Assembly: GCF_001278805.1 (NCBI RefSeq)
Contig: NZ_CP012602.1
Location: forward strand, 1,828,001-1,892,000
Origin: Bacillus sp. FJAT-18017
GTDB lineage: Bacteria > Bacillota > Bacilli > Bacillales > Cytobacillaceae
Direction: 5' to 3'
Length of the DNA stretch: 64,000 nucleotides
Positions within the stretch are counted from its first letter, which is position 1. Every line of letters starts with the position of its first letter. The position numbers were made by a program, and so were the translations under genes. Below the pieces are notes generated by a model. It was not told the DNA's origin. It ran no database searches and saw only the letters and a list, made by a program, of their open reading frames with translations. Positions 19,090 to 27,030 of the stretch are shown piece after piece.

Positions 19090-20751
19090 ATGAGACAAGC
19101 ACGAAAACGGCTCGGAGATCTGCTTACCGAAGCAGGAATCATTTCAGAAGAACAACTTCAAGCTGCTTTGAAGGATAAAGCACCGAAACAAAGGCTTGGA
19201 GAAGCATTGGTACAACGTGGATTTATTACGGAACACCAGCTAATTGAAGTGCTGGAGTTCCAGTTGGGTATTCCCCATATCAGCCTGTTTAACTATCCAT
19301 TTGATAAAAATCTCTTTAGTCTTGTTCCAAAGGAGCTAGCCAGAAGGCATTTAATAATACCTCTTAAAAAAGACGGGGACAAACTCTTTATTGCAATGTC
19401 GGACCCGATGGACTTTCTTGCCATCGATGACCTTAGGCTAATGACAGGTTTTCATATTGAAACAGCTATTGCCACGAAGGATGACATCCTTCGGTCAATC
19501 AATAAATATTACAATACCGACGAAGGTCTTGAAGAACTTCTTGGTGAGCTTCCAACAAAGGATGGAGCCGCTAGTGATGATGTTACTGACCTTGATTCAC
19601 CCATCGTCAGGCTTGTAAACCAGATTCTGGTCAATGCGGCTGTTCAACGTGCCAGTGATATCCATATCGACCCGCATGAAACAAAAGTAGTGATTCGTTA
19701 CCGGATAGATGGAATTTTACGAGTGGAGAGAACTCTTCCAAAAAACATGCAAAACATTCTTGCTGCGAGAATCAAGATTATGTCCAACCTAGATATTACT
19801 GAATATCGTATCCCTCAGGATGGACGGATTAAGCTGAATATTGATTTTCATCCTATTGATTTGCGAGTTTCAACCCTACCAACTGTTTACGGGGAAAAAA
19901 TTGTTCTGCGTCTGCTCGATATGGGAAGCGCATTGAATGATTTGGCGAAGCTTGGTTTCAATCAGCTTAATCACAAAAGATTCATCGAGATGATAGAGCG
20001 GCCTACTGGGATTGTATTAATAACCGGGCCAACCGGGTCGGGTAAATCTTCAACACTATATGCTGCTCTGAACAAGCTGAACAGTGAAGCCGTTAATATA
20101 ATTACAGTTGAGGATCCGGTCGAGTACCAGCTTGAAGGAATTAATCAAATCCAGGTAAACCAGAATGTCGGGATGACATTTGCAGCCGGTTTGCGCTCTA
20201 TTCTCCGCCAGGATCCAAACATAATAATGGTTGGGGAAATCCGGGATAAAGAAACAGCTGATATTGCAGTTCGTGCTTCCTTGACCGGCCATCTTGTTTT
20301 AAGCACGCTCCATACGAATGATGCGTTAGGTACGGTTTCAAGGCTGATTGATATGGGCGTAGAGCCATTCATGGTTGCCGCATCATTGAGCGGGATAGTA
20401 GCCCAGCGCCTTGTAAGGAAGGTTTGCCGCGATTGTGCGGGGATGGTCGAACCGTCAAAACGGGAACTTGAGATTTTCGCGAAACGCGGGATCAGGATTG
20501 AGAAGGTTCCGCGTGGTATTGGGTGCTCATCATGTAATATGACTGGCTATAAGGGGCGTATTGCACTGCACGAGGTTCTCCCAATTAGTGACGACATGAA
20601 ACGCCTGATAATGGACGGAGAATCAATCCAGCGCCTCAAGGAAATTGCCTTAAAAAATAAAACAATTTTTCTAATAGATGATGGCCTGCTAAAAATAAAA
20701 CAAGGATTGACAACAACTGAGGAAGTACTGAGAGTGGCGATCCTGGAGTAG
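19090..20751 (+). CDS. pilB: PilB, type IV pilus extension ATPase with MshEN-type N-terminal domain
   Basis: A 553-residue hexameric motor ATPase. The N-terminus has two tandem motifs, RLGDLLTEAGIISEEQL (from R7) and RLGEALVQRGFITEHQL (from R35, ending Q58 LGIP). These match the MshEN pattern that binds c-di-GMP in other bacteria. The catalytic half has Walker A GPTGSGKS (313-320), the Asp box ITVEDPVEYQ, Walker B IIMVGEIRDKETADIA and the zinc tetracysteine CRDC...CSSC. It is 20 bases after the VanW-like gene and 9 bases before pilT. Confidence 0.96.
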   Translation: MRQARKRLGDLLTEAGIISEEQLQAALKDKAPKQRLGEALVQRGFITEHQLIEVLEFQLGIPHISLFNYPFDKNLFSLVPKELARRHLIIPLKKDGDKLFIAMSDPMDFLAIDDLRLMTGFHIETAIATKDDILRSINKYYNTDEGLEELLGELPTKDGAASDDVTDLDSPIVRLVNQILVNAAVQRASDIHIDPHETKVVIRYRIDGILRVERTLPKNMQNILAARIKIMSNLDITEYRIPQDGRIKLNIDFHPIDLRVSTLPTVYGEKIVLRLLDMGSALNDLAKLGFNQLNHKRFIEMIERPTGIVLITGPTGSGKSSTLYAALNKLNSEAVNIITVEDPVEYQLEGINQIQVNQNVGMTFAAGLRSILRQDPNIIMVGEIRDKETADIAVRASLTGHLVLSTLHTNDALGTVSRLIDMGVEPFMVAASLSGIVAQRLVRKVCRDCAGMVEPSKRELEIFAKRGIRIEKVPRGIGCSSCNMTGYKGRIALHEVLPISDDMKRLIMDGESIQRLKEIALKNKTIFLIDDGLLKIKQGLTTTEEVLRVAILE

Positions 20752-20760
20752 GAGATCAAA

Positions 20761-21813
20761 ATGAAGGACCAAATAGACCAGATTCTAAGGGCGGCCTCTG
20801 AACATAAGGCATCGGATGTTCATTTGACAGTAGGTGTTCCGCCGATATTAAGAATCAATGGCGACTTGAAACGGTACGGCAAAGAGCCACTTAAACCGGC
20901 TGATACAGAAAGCATGGCTAAAGCGATTATCCCGGAGACAATGTGGCAAATTTTTAAGGAAAAAGGGGAGCTTGATTTTTCCTACAGTGTACCCGGTGTA
21001 TCCCGGTTCAGGGTCAATACGTACCATCAGCGAAATTGCATTGCAATTGCCTTACGTACTGTGCCATCTAAAATACCTACCATTGAAGAATTGGGAATGC
21101 CGGATACGTTAAAAAAACTGATGGAGAAGCCGCAGGGTCTAGTGCTTGTAACAGGGCCAACCGGAAGCGGAAAGTCAACAACACTTGCTTCGATGATTCA
21201 TTATATGAACATGACAATGCGGAATCACATTATTACTCTCGAGGATCCAATTGAATATTTGCATAAGCATGGAAATTGTATTATAGATCAACGGGAGGTA
21301 GGCTTCGATACTGGCAATTTTGCCAACGGGCTTCGCGCCGCGCTCCGTCAGGATCCGGATGTCATCCTTGTAGGTGAAATGCGAGACCTTGAAACAATCC
21401 AGACAGCAATAACTGCAGCCGAAACAGGCCATCTTGTCCTTGGAACGCTGCATACATCTAGCGCACCGGCAACAATCAACAGGATCATCGATGTATTTCC
21501 ACCCAACCAACAGCCACAAATACGGATTCAGCTTGCTTCAGTTCTAGTCGGAATTATTTCGCAGCGACTTTTCCCGACTGCGGACAGGACTGGCAGGAGG
21601 GCGGCAACTGAAATCATGGTCAATAACCCTGCGATTGCCAACTTGATTCGTAATGAAAAGATTCACCAAATAGCGAGTATTATGCAAACGTCACGTGCCC
21701 TCGGGATGCATACACTGGATTATGCTATTAAAGAAATGATTGAGCGGGGGACTATCCTTAAGGATGTCGCGGAGCCGTACTTGCAGGAGTTGATTTTCAA
21801 TGGCCAGGTTTAA
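20761..21813 (+). CDS. pilT: PilT, type IV pilus retraction ATPase
   Basis: A 350-residue ATPase that depolymerises pili. It has Walker A GPTGSGKST, the Asp box TLEDPIEYLH, Walker B DVILVGEMRDLETI, the His box TLHTSSAPATINRIIDVFP and a C-terminal AIRNLIRE-like segment (AIANLIRNEK). It lacks the zinc tetracysteine found in PilB, as expected. A retraction motor implies dynamic pili (twitching or DNA capture), not only a competence pseudopilus. TAGGAG precedes ATG 20761. Its end overlaps pilC by 14 bases. Confidence 0.97.
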   Translation: MKDQIDQILRAASEHKASDVHLTVGVPPILRINGDLKRYGKEPLKPADTESMAKAIIPETMWQIFKEKGELDFSYSVPGVSRFRVNTYHQRNCIAIALRTVPSKIPTIEELGMPDTLKKLMEKPQGLVLVTGPTGSGKSTTLASMIHYMNMTMRNHIITLEDPIEYLHKHGNCIIDQREVGFDTGNFANGLRAALRQDPDVILVGEMRDLETIQTAITAAETGHLVLGTLHTSSAPATINRIIDVFPPNQQPQIRIQLASVLVGIISQRLFPTADRTGRRAATEIMVNNPAIANLIRNEKIHQIASIMQTSRALGMHTLDYAIKEMIERGTILKDVAEPYLQELIFNGQV

Positions 21814-23014
21814 ATATGAGGGTCGTGACAGACGTGGCTCAAGGCAGGGTGTCATCAATGCTGTTTCAAAACGTGAAGCTCTTCTTAAATTAAAGGAAGA
21901 TGGGGTCCGGGTTGTCGATATAAGCGAGGTTCCGGAAACACTTCTGACAAAGGACATCACAATTGGAAATCCTGTAAAGCTTGAGCATTTTGTTATTTAT
22001 ATTCGCCAATTTGCAACGTTGTTAAAAGCAGGGGTAACCGTTGTTGATGCGACAGCCATTCTTTCTCAGCAAACTGAAAGCAAACCGCTTAGAAAAGCCC
22101 TGATTTCCATTGAATCGGAATTGCGGGAAGGACACCAGCTTTCGCAGGCATTAGCGAAGCATAAGAAAATATTCACCCCGATGTTTGTAAATATGCTTCG
22201 GGCTGGAGAAGCGAGTGGTAACCTTGACGGGACGCTTGAAAGATTAGCCCAGCATTTTGAGAAACAGCATCACACCAAGCAGAAAATAGTTTCCGCGTTG
22301 TCATATCCAGCTGTCATCGGTTTTATAGCAGTTGGAGTTGTCATTTTTCTCCTTGTGTCAGTAGTTCCTACATTCGTAGACATGTTTGATGGGATGAATG
22401 CTGAATTGCCGGGAATAACTAAATTTGTCCTTTCGGCAAGCGATTTCGTTCAACAATTTTGGTGGCTCCTTCTATTGCTTGGTGTATTTGTAAGCGTAGC
22501 GTTTCTTGTTATGAAGAGAAACAAGGAGACGAAGTATTATCTTGACTATGCCTTGCTGAGAATGCCAATCTTCGGCAAGCTCCTGCAAAAAGCAGCCCTG
22601 GCCAGGTTAACAAGAACATTAAGTTCATTATTTTCCAGTTCGGTTCCGATTCTGCAGGCGATGTCCATAGTGGAGAATGTAGTTGAAAATGAAGTGATTG
22701 CGAGAGTAGTAAAGAAGTCGCGGGATTCTTTAGAAAAGGGGCAGTCGATGACAATCCCGATGGATGAACACTGGGCCTTTCCGCCTCTAGTCACGCAAAT
22801 GATATCAATAGGAGAACAAACCGGTTCCCTTGATGCGATGCTGGACAAAGTAGCCGAGTTTTATGAAAAAGAAGTCGATACAGGAACTGACCGCTTAAAA
22901 TCATTGATAGAACCCTTAATGATAGTGGTTCTCGCAGGACTAGTAGGAACGATTGTTTTGAGCATTATGGTACCTATGTTTGAGATGTTTAACCAATTTG
23001 ACAAGAACTACTAA
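21800..23014 (+). CDS. pilC: PilC, inner membrane platform protein (GspF family)
   Basis: A 404-residue platform protein with two GspF domains. It begins MARFKYEGRDRRGSRQGVI, has FVIYIRQFATLLKAGVTVVDA and HTKQKIVSALSYPAVIG before the first membrane helices, and a second copy (LARLTRTLSSLFSSSVPILQA) before the C-terminal helix (LMIVVLAGLVGTIVLSIMVP). It connects PilB/PilT to the growing pilus. The 14-base overlap with pilT indicates coupling. Confidence 0.96.
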   Translation: MARFKYEGRDRRGSRQGVINAVSKREALLKLKEDGVRVVDISEVPETLLTKDITIGNPVKLEHFVIYIRQFATLLKAGVTVVDATAILSQQTESKPLRKALISIESELREGHQLSQALAKHKKIFTPMFVNMLRAGEASGNLDGTLERLAQHFEKQHHTKQKIVSALSYPAVIGFIAVGVVIFLLVSVVPTFVDMFDGMNAELPGITKFVLSASDFVQQFWWLLLLLGVFVSVAFLVMKRNKETKYYLDYALLRMPIFGKLLQKAALARLTRTLSSLFSSSVPILQAMSIVENVVENEVIARVVKKSRDSLEKGQSMTIPMDEHWAFPPLVTQMISIGEQTGSLDAMLDKVAEFYEKEVDTGTDRLKSLIEPLMIVVLAGLVGTIVLSIMVPMFEMFNQFDKNY

Positions 23015-23041
23015 AAATAGTGAAATTTTTACAAAAAGCCA

Positions 23042-23070
23042 TTTTTTACAGGAAACATCTGTTGTATAAT
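23042..23070 (+). promoter_or_regulatory. Candidate promoter of the major pilin gene
   Basis: A perfect TATAAT (23065-23070) is preceded by the T-rich TTTTTA (23042-23047) at 17 bases, or by TTTACA (23045-23050) at 14 bases. It lies in the 106-base gap between pilC and the pilin gene, so the pilin can be expressed apart from the operon. Confidence 0.55.
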
Positions 23071-23120
23071 GAGAGTGTACTAATTTTATAGGTTTTTAGA
23101 CCTTAAAAGGAGCGGGGAAA

Positions 23121-23564
23121 ATGTTCAAGGCTTTGAAAAGGAAAATGAAAGATCAACGTGGTTTAACGCTTATTGAACTGTTGGCCGTTATTGTTATTTT
23201 GGGAATTATCGCAGCAATTGCAATACCTTCAATAGGAGGTTTAATTACAAAAACTAAGAATGATGCAAAAGTTGCTGAAGCAATCCAAATCATCAATGCG
23301 GCTAAATTGTCACGCGCATCCAATGCTAGTATTACTCAATGGGATGATGATGGATCTTTGACGCCAAGTGGTGGTGGCACAGCGGTCAGTATTGGTAAAA
23401 TTGGAGATTTGGTTGAAAATGTAAAGGATGCTGGTAAAGATTATCTAGTAGAATATGTTGGTGGAGTATACAGAATTTCCGAGCATGATGCAAATACTGT
23501 AGTTTCTGGTGCTACAACAGGATTCGCTACCGAAGATGAATTATTAAAGTACAGTGGAAACTAA
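23121..23564 (+). CDS. Type IV major prepilin (PilA-like)
   Basis: A 147-residue prepilin with a 14-residue basic leader (MFKALKRKMKDQRG). The mature N-terminus is LTLIELLAVIVILGIIAAIAIPSI, with Leu at +1 (Phe is more usual) and the conserved Glu5. The small head has a flexible Gly/Thr/Ser region (SGGGTAVSIGKIGDLVENVKDAGKDYL) and no cysteine pair. AAAGGAGCGGGG lies upstream of ATG 23121. Its own candidate promoter and its place among pil genes suggest it is the major subunit. Its stop overlaps the start of the peptidase gene by 11 bases. Confidence 0.92.
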   Translation: MFKALKRKMKDQRGLTLIELLAVIVILGIIAAIAIPSIGGLITKTKNDAKVAEAIQIINAAKLSRASNASITQWDDDGSLTPSGGGTAVSIGKIGDLVENVKDAGKDYLVEYVGGVYRISEHDANTVVSGATTGFATEDELLKYSGN

Positions 23565-24312
23565 TTTATTTATAGGAATTGTTTTTATTTACGGCATCAC
23601 CCTCGGCTCCTTCTACAATGTTGTCGGCCTAAGAGTGCCTGAAGGAAAATCGATTGTCCGTCCAGGCTCTTCATGCCCGAACTGCGGGCATAAGCTTAGA
23701 GCGTGGGAATTGGTTCCTGTATTTTCATATGTTTTTCAAAGGGGGAAATGCCGTGGCTGTGAGTCGCGGATTTCCCCTGTTTATCCAATCATGGAGCTTT
23801 TAACGGGGATTTTATTTGTCCTGGCACCTTTACTCCTGGGTTGGAGCCTGGAGCTAGTAATAGTCTGGACGTTGATTTCGCTGTTTATCATCATTACTGT
23901 ATCCGACATCGCTTATATGCTCATCCCTGATAAAATCTTAATTGTGTTTGCAGGGATTTTTTTATTTGAACGTATCCTTTGGCCGCTTTCCCCCTGGTGG
24001 GATTCCCTTGTTGGCGGGGCTGCTGGATTTAGTCTTCTTTTACTGATTTCAATTATCAGCAAAGGCGGTATGGGCGGAGGAGATATTAAGCTTTATGCTC
24101 TAATTGGTTTTGTGCTTGGAACAAAGCTGGTGCTTTTGTCTTTCTTCCTCTCCACATTATTCGGAGCGATGTTTGGAATTGTGGGTATATTTTTAAAAAT
24201 TGTTAAGCGGCGCCAGCCAATACCGTTTGGGCCATTTATTGCCCTGGGAACGCTGGTTGCGTATTTTTTCGGAAACGAATTAATTAAGATGTATTTAAAT
24301 TTATTTATATAG
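23554..24312 (+). CDS. pilD: Prepilin peptidase / N-methyltransferase (A24 family; PilD/ComC)
   Basis: A 252-residue polytopic membrane protease that cuts prepilins after the leader Gly and methylates the new N-terminus. It has the zinc tetracysteine CPNC...CRGC (about 46-73) and the two catalytic aspartates in SDIAYMLIPD and GMGGGDIKL. The GTG start at 23554 lies inside the pilin gene. It sits at the position of B. subtilis comC and probably serves both this pilus and any com pseudopilus elsewhere. ComC is the Bacillus name for this family. Confidence 0.95.
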   Translation: METNLFIGIVFIYGITLGSFYNVVGLRVPEGKSIVRPGSSCPNCGHKLRAWELVPVFSYVFQRGKCRGCESRISPVYPIMELLTGILFVLAPLLLGWSLELVIVWTLISLFIIITVSDIAYMLIPDKILIVFAGIFLFERILWPLSPWWDSLVGGAAGFSLLLLISIISKGGMGGGDIKLYALIGFVLGTKLVLLSFFLSTLFGAMFGIVGIFLKIVKRRQPIPFGPFIALGTLVAYFFGNELIKMYLNLFI

Positions 24313-24345
24313 TAGTTGTAACCTGATAACAAAGGGGTAGTTTGC

Positions 24346-25341
24346 ATGGCTTTTTCCCTTTCGCTTGGCAACAAACGAACGATCAACATCATATTTAACG
24401 ACCACAGCATACGTTTTCTCGAGCTTAAGTCTGCCACTCCTCCTGTTCCTCAGAGATGGGGAGAGCGCTTTCTTCCTCCCGGGATTATTGAGGAAGGGAA
24501 AATTGTAGACTTTGAAACTCTTTCTACTATTCTTGATGAGTGTATTGACGAATGGAAGATTAGCAGACGGCCTATCCATTTTGTAGTTCCTGATCCACTG
24601 GTTATTATTCGAAAAATCACTATTCCTGGAGACATAGAGGAGGATGAGATAGAAAGTCATCTTTATATGGAGCTTGGAGCCAGCATACATTTGCCGTTTG
24701 AAGACCCGGTTTTTGACGCTTATCCTCTGGGCGTGAAGGACGGGAAGAAAGAACTACTCTTATTTGCTTCTCCTGAAAAATATGTTATGGAGTATTCGGA
24801 GCTATTGTCAGGTTTAAGGCTTGTTCCCGTCTCGGCGGATATTTCACCACTTGCCTTATATCGCCTTTATCATTCTTTGAATGGACTACAGCCCAACGAG
24901 CGGTTGTTTACCGTCCAGGTAAATATGACTTCTGTCAGTATGTGTATCTTTGAGAACCATATCCCTTATTTTATGAGGCAGTTTCAGTTGGATTTCGATG
25001 CAAATAACTGGGAAGTTCTTCATGATCGATCAGGGGCGAGCGAATACAAGTTTATTGGCGAGGCCTTTCAGCTCGAATGGCAATTTTCGAATATCTATTC
25101 GGAAATGGTCAAGCTTATGGATTTTTATAAGTATTCCGCGAATGTTGAAACTTCAGGAATAACCAAAATCCTTCTCGTGGGAGACCATCCCATGCTAGCG
25201 CGTATCCATGAAGAAATTAAAGAGCAATTTACACTGCCAGTAGTTGTTTTTTCAACTGACAAAATACAGAATAACCGGGATAGAACCTTCCCTCAAACGC
25301 ATACTCTTGCACTTGGGCTTTCACTGAAAGAGGTGAGATGA
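24346..25341 (+). CDS. pilM: PilM-like actin-fold pilus assembly protein
   Basis: A 331-residue cytoplasmic protein of the PilM family (actin/FtsA-like fold). It has RTINIIFNDHSIRFLELK as the first nucleotide-site strand, VVPDPLVIIRKITIPGDIEEDEIESHLYMEL, and the later KILLVGDHPMLARI. In type IV pilus systems PilM binds the cytoplasmic tail of PilN and connects to PilB/PilC. It begins the pilMNO group. The start of pilN overlaps it by four bases. Confidence 0.88.
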   Translation: MAFSLSLGNKRTINIIFNDHSIRFLELKSATPPVPQRWGERFLPPGIIEEGKIVDFETLSTILDECIDEWKISRRPIHFVVPDPLVIIRKITIPGDIEEDEIESHLYMELGASIHLPFEDPVFDAYPLGVKDGKKELLLFASPEKYVMEYSELLSGLRLVPVSADISPLALYRLYHSLNGLQPNERLFTVQVNMTSVSMCIFENHIPYFMRQFQLDFDANNWEVLHDRSGASEYKFIGEAFQLEWQFSNIYSEMVKLMDFYKYSANVETSGITKILLVGDHPMLARIHEEIKEQFTLPVVVFSTDKIQNNRDRTFPQTHTLALGLSLKEVR

Positions 25342-25976
25342 TGCTGATTGAAATTAATTTGCTACCGAAAAAGAAGCAAGAAAGCAGAAAGCTTCTCACT
25401 TCCACTTTGATATTGGCACTTCTCTTTATCACGGCGGGCGGGGCGCTTTTCTGGCAAGCTTCGACTTTGAAAGCCGATGTTGCTGTTGTTGAAAATAGAT
25501 TAGATACGACTAAAAAATTAGCAGAGATTGAACAAAAGAAAACAACCGAGCTCACTGAAGCGGATTCTGTTTCCAAGCTTGAACAGTCAGTTGTTTGGGC
25601 TGAAGACTATATTGTCCCTTCTGTACCAGTGATGCGGGAATTCACCTCATTACTACCGGAGCGAGGATTTATCCAGACTTTTGCTTATCAGGAATCCGGT
25701 ACTCTATCACTGACAGTCCAATTCGACACAAGTAGGGAAGCAGCTTATTTCCTAAACAGACTGAACGAGTCAGAATGGGTAAATGAAGCGATGCTTTTAA
25801 GTTTGACAGCTACACAGCAAGTCGGAGAGCCGGCAACTGAAACTACTTTAAACTTGAATAATGATAATGAGGAAGAAATACTGCCTCGTTACCAGGGGCA
25901 ATTTGAGATAAAGCTTAATAAGGACACTGTAAAGTCTTCAGTTCTTGAAGACGAGGAAGGAGAGAGCGGGCTATGA
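25338..25976 (+). CDS. pilN: PilN-like bitopic pilus assembly protein
   Basis: A 212-residue protein whose N-terminus MMLIEINLLPKKKQ matches the INLLP motif that PilN uses to bind PilM. One membrane helix follows (TLILALLFITAGGALFWQA), then a coiled coil (about 45-75) and a small ferredoxin-like outer domain. ATG 25338 overlaps the pilM stop (ATGATG) and its own stop overlaps pilO by four bases, so the three are tightly coupled. Confidence 0.9.
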   Translation: MMLIEINLLPKKKQESRKLLTSTLILALLFITAGGALFWQASTLKADVAVVENRLDTTKKLAEIEQKKTTELTEADSVSKLEQSVVWAEDYIVPSVPVMREFTSLLPERGFIQTFAYQESGTLSLTVQFDTSREAAYFLNRLNESEWVNEAMLLSLTATQQVGEPATETTLNLNNDNEEEILPRYQGQFEIKLNKDTVKSSVLEDEEGESGL

Positions 25977-26797
25977 GGCTGGATTCGAAAAAGCAAAACC
26001 TAATCATAGCTAGCCTTTCTGCCCTATTTGTCTTGTTTGTGGCTGGAGGTTATTTCCTCTGGGTTCAGCCATTGAAGGCAGACCTTGAAACGAAAGAAGC
26101 TTCACTTAAAACAGAGGAACAGCTTTTGGGAGTTTTGCAAGGCAAGGAAAAGGAAACAGAAGAGTTTTCATCAGAAAGTACAACCCAGCTCCAAACGAAA
26201 ATTCCAGTTAAACCGCTTGTTGAACAATTGATTCTTGATTTTGAAAAAGCAGAAGTAATCTCTGGCTCCAAAGTTCTTTCAATGTCATTTGCACAGGATG
26301 GAGGCGTAGAAAATACTGAAGAAAACCCTGACGGGGCAGCCCTAGAAGCTGTCGCAAATGAGACAACTATCGAAGCTGCGGAAGGTGATACAATTGATGG
26401 AACTACAACTGACGAGAACGGTAAGCTTGTTGAGCCGAAGTCGGTAATTGCGGTTCCTGAAGGAGTCAAAAAAGTAACCGTCCAGCTTGCCCTTGAAGCA
26501 GCTGGATACGAGGAAATTGAAAAGTTTATTGCAACCCTTGAAAGTCTTAAGCGGATTGCTGTTGTTGAATCGATTAACTATATCGGTAACCATGAAGTAA
26601 CAACTATTTTAGCTGAAGAACCATCATTGAAATTTACAATAACACTTTCAGCCTTCTACATGCCGGACCTTGCTGATCTTGCCAAGCATACACCGACTAT
26701 CGAAACACCTGAGCCTGCTAAAAAACGGAATCCGTTAACAACATTCTCGACACCTGAGAAGAATGAAACTGAAACAGACGATAAAAGTGAAAATTAA
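25973..26797 (+). CDS. pilO: PilO-like bitopic pilus assembly protein
   Basis: A 274-residue protein with one N-terminal membrane helix (LIIASLSALFVLFVAGGYFLWV), a coiled coil (about 30-75, EASLKTEEQLLGVLQGKEKETEEF) and a C-terminal domain with GYEEIEKFIATLESLKRIAVVESINY typical of PilO. An acidic Thr/Glu-rich insert lies in the middle (about 115-155). It pairs with PilN on the outer face of the membrane. It is the last pilus gene and is followed by a terminator. There is no pilP or secretin gene, as expected for a Gram-positive cell. Confidence 0.9.
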   Translation: MRLDSKKQNLIIASLSALFVLFVAGGYFLWVQPLKADLETKEASLKTEEQLLGVLQGKEKETEEFSSESTTQLQTKIPVKPLVEQLILDFEKAEVISGSKVLSMSFAQDGGVENTEENPDGAALEAVANETTIEAAEGDTIDGTTTDENGKLVEPKSVIAVPEGVKKVTVQLALEAAGYEEIEKFIATLESLKRIAVVESINYIGNHEVTTILAEEPSLKFTITLSAFYMPDLADLAKHTPTIETPEPAKKRNPLTTFSTPEKNETETDDKSEN

Positions 26798-26823
26798 ATC
26801 AGTAATTGGCGAAAGCATCTTAT

Positions 26824-26857
26824 AACAAGGCGACAAAAACCTTGTTATTTTTTTTTG
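26824..26857 (+). terminator. Terminator of the pilus operon
   Basis: AACAAGG (26824-26830) pairs with CCTTGTT (26840-26846) and is followed by ATTTTTTTTT. Confidence 0.88.
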
Positions 26858-26880
26858 CCTGTATGGTAGGATTACAAAAA

Positions 26881-26991
26881 GCGTAAGCGACTTGATCAGG
26901 ACCGACCTGCAAAAGATAAGAGCCCGCAGGATGGCCTGCCCTCAGGAGGGAAACGGCTTAAGACCTCGAGGGGCTAGGCGCTGAAGCTGGA
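26881..26991 (+). repeat. Degenerate Bacillaceae intergenic repeat (GAGGGGCTAGGCGCTG type)
   Basis: The segment runs from GCGTAAGCGACTTGATCAGG to CGAGGGGCTAGGCGCTGAAGCTGG. From memory it resembles an intergenic repeat scattered through many Bacillaceae genomes, in which an early GCGCCTTG-like box pairs with a late TAGGCGC box. Here the first box reads GCGACTTG, so the copy looks decayed. It contains further small inverted repeats (CCTGC...GCAGG). Its function is unknown. Confidence 0.6.
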
Positions 26992-27030
26992 TTAAAACAA
27001 ATCCGCCGTGGCAGAAGGGATGCGCGAATT

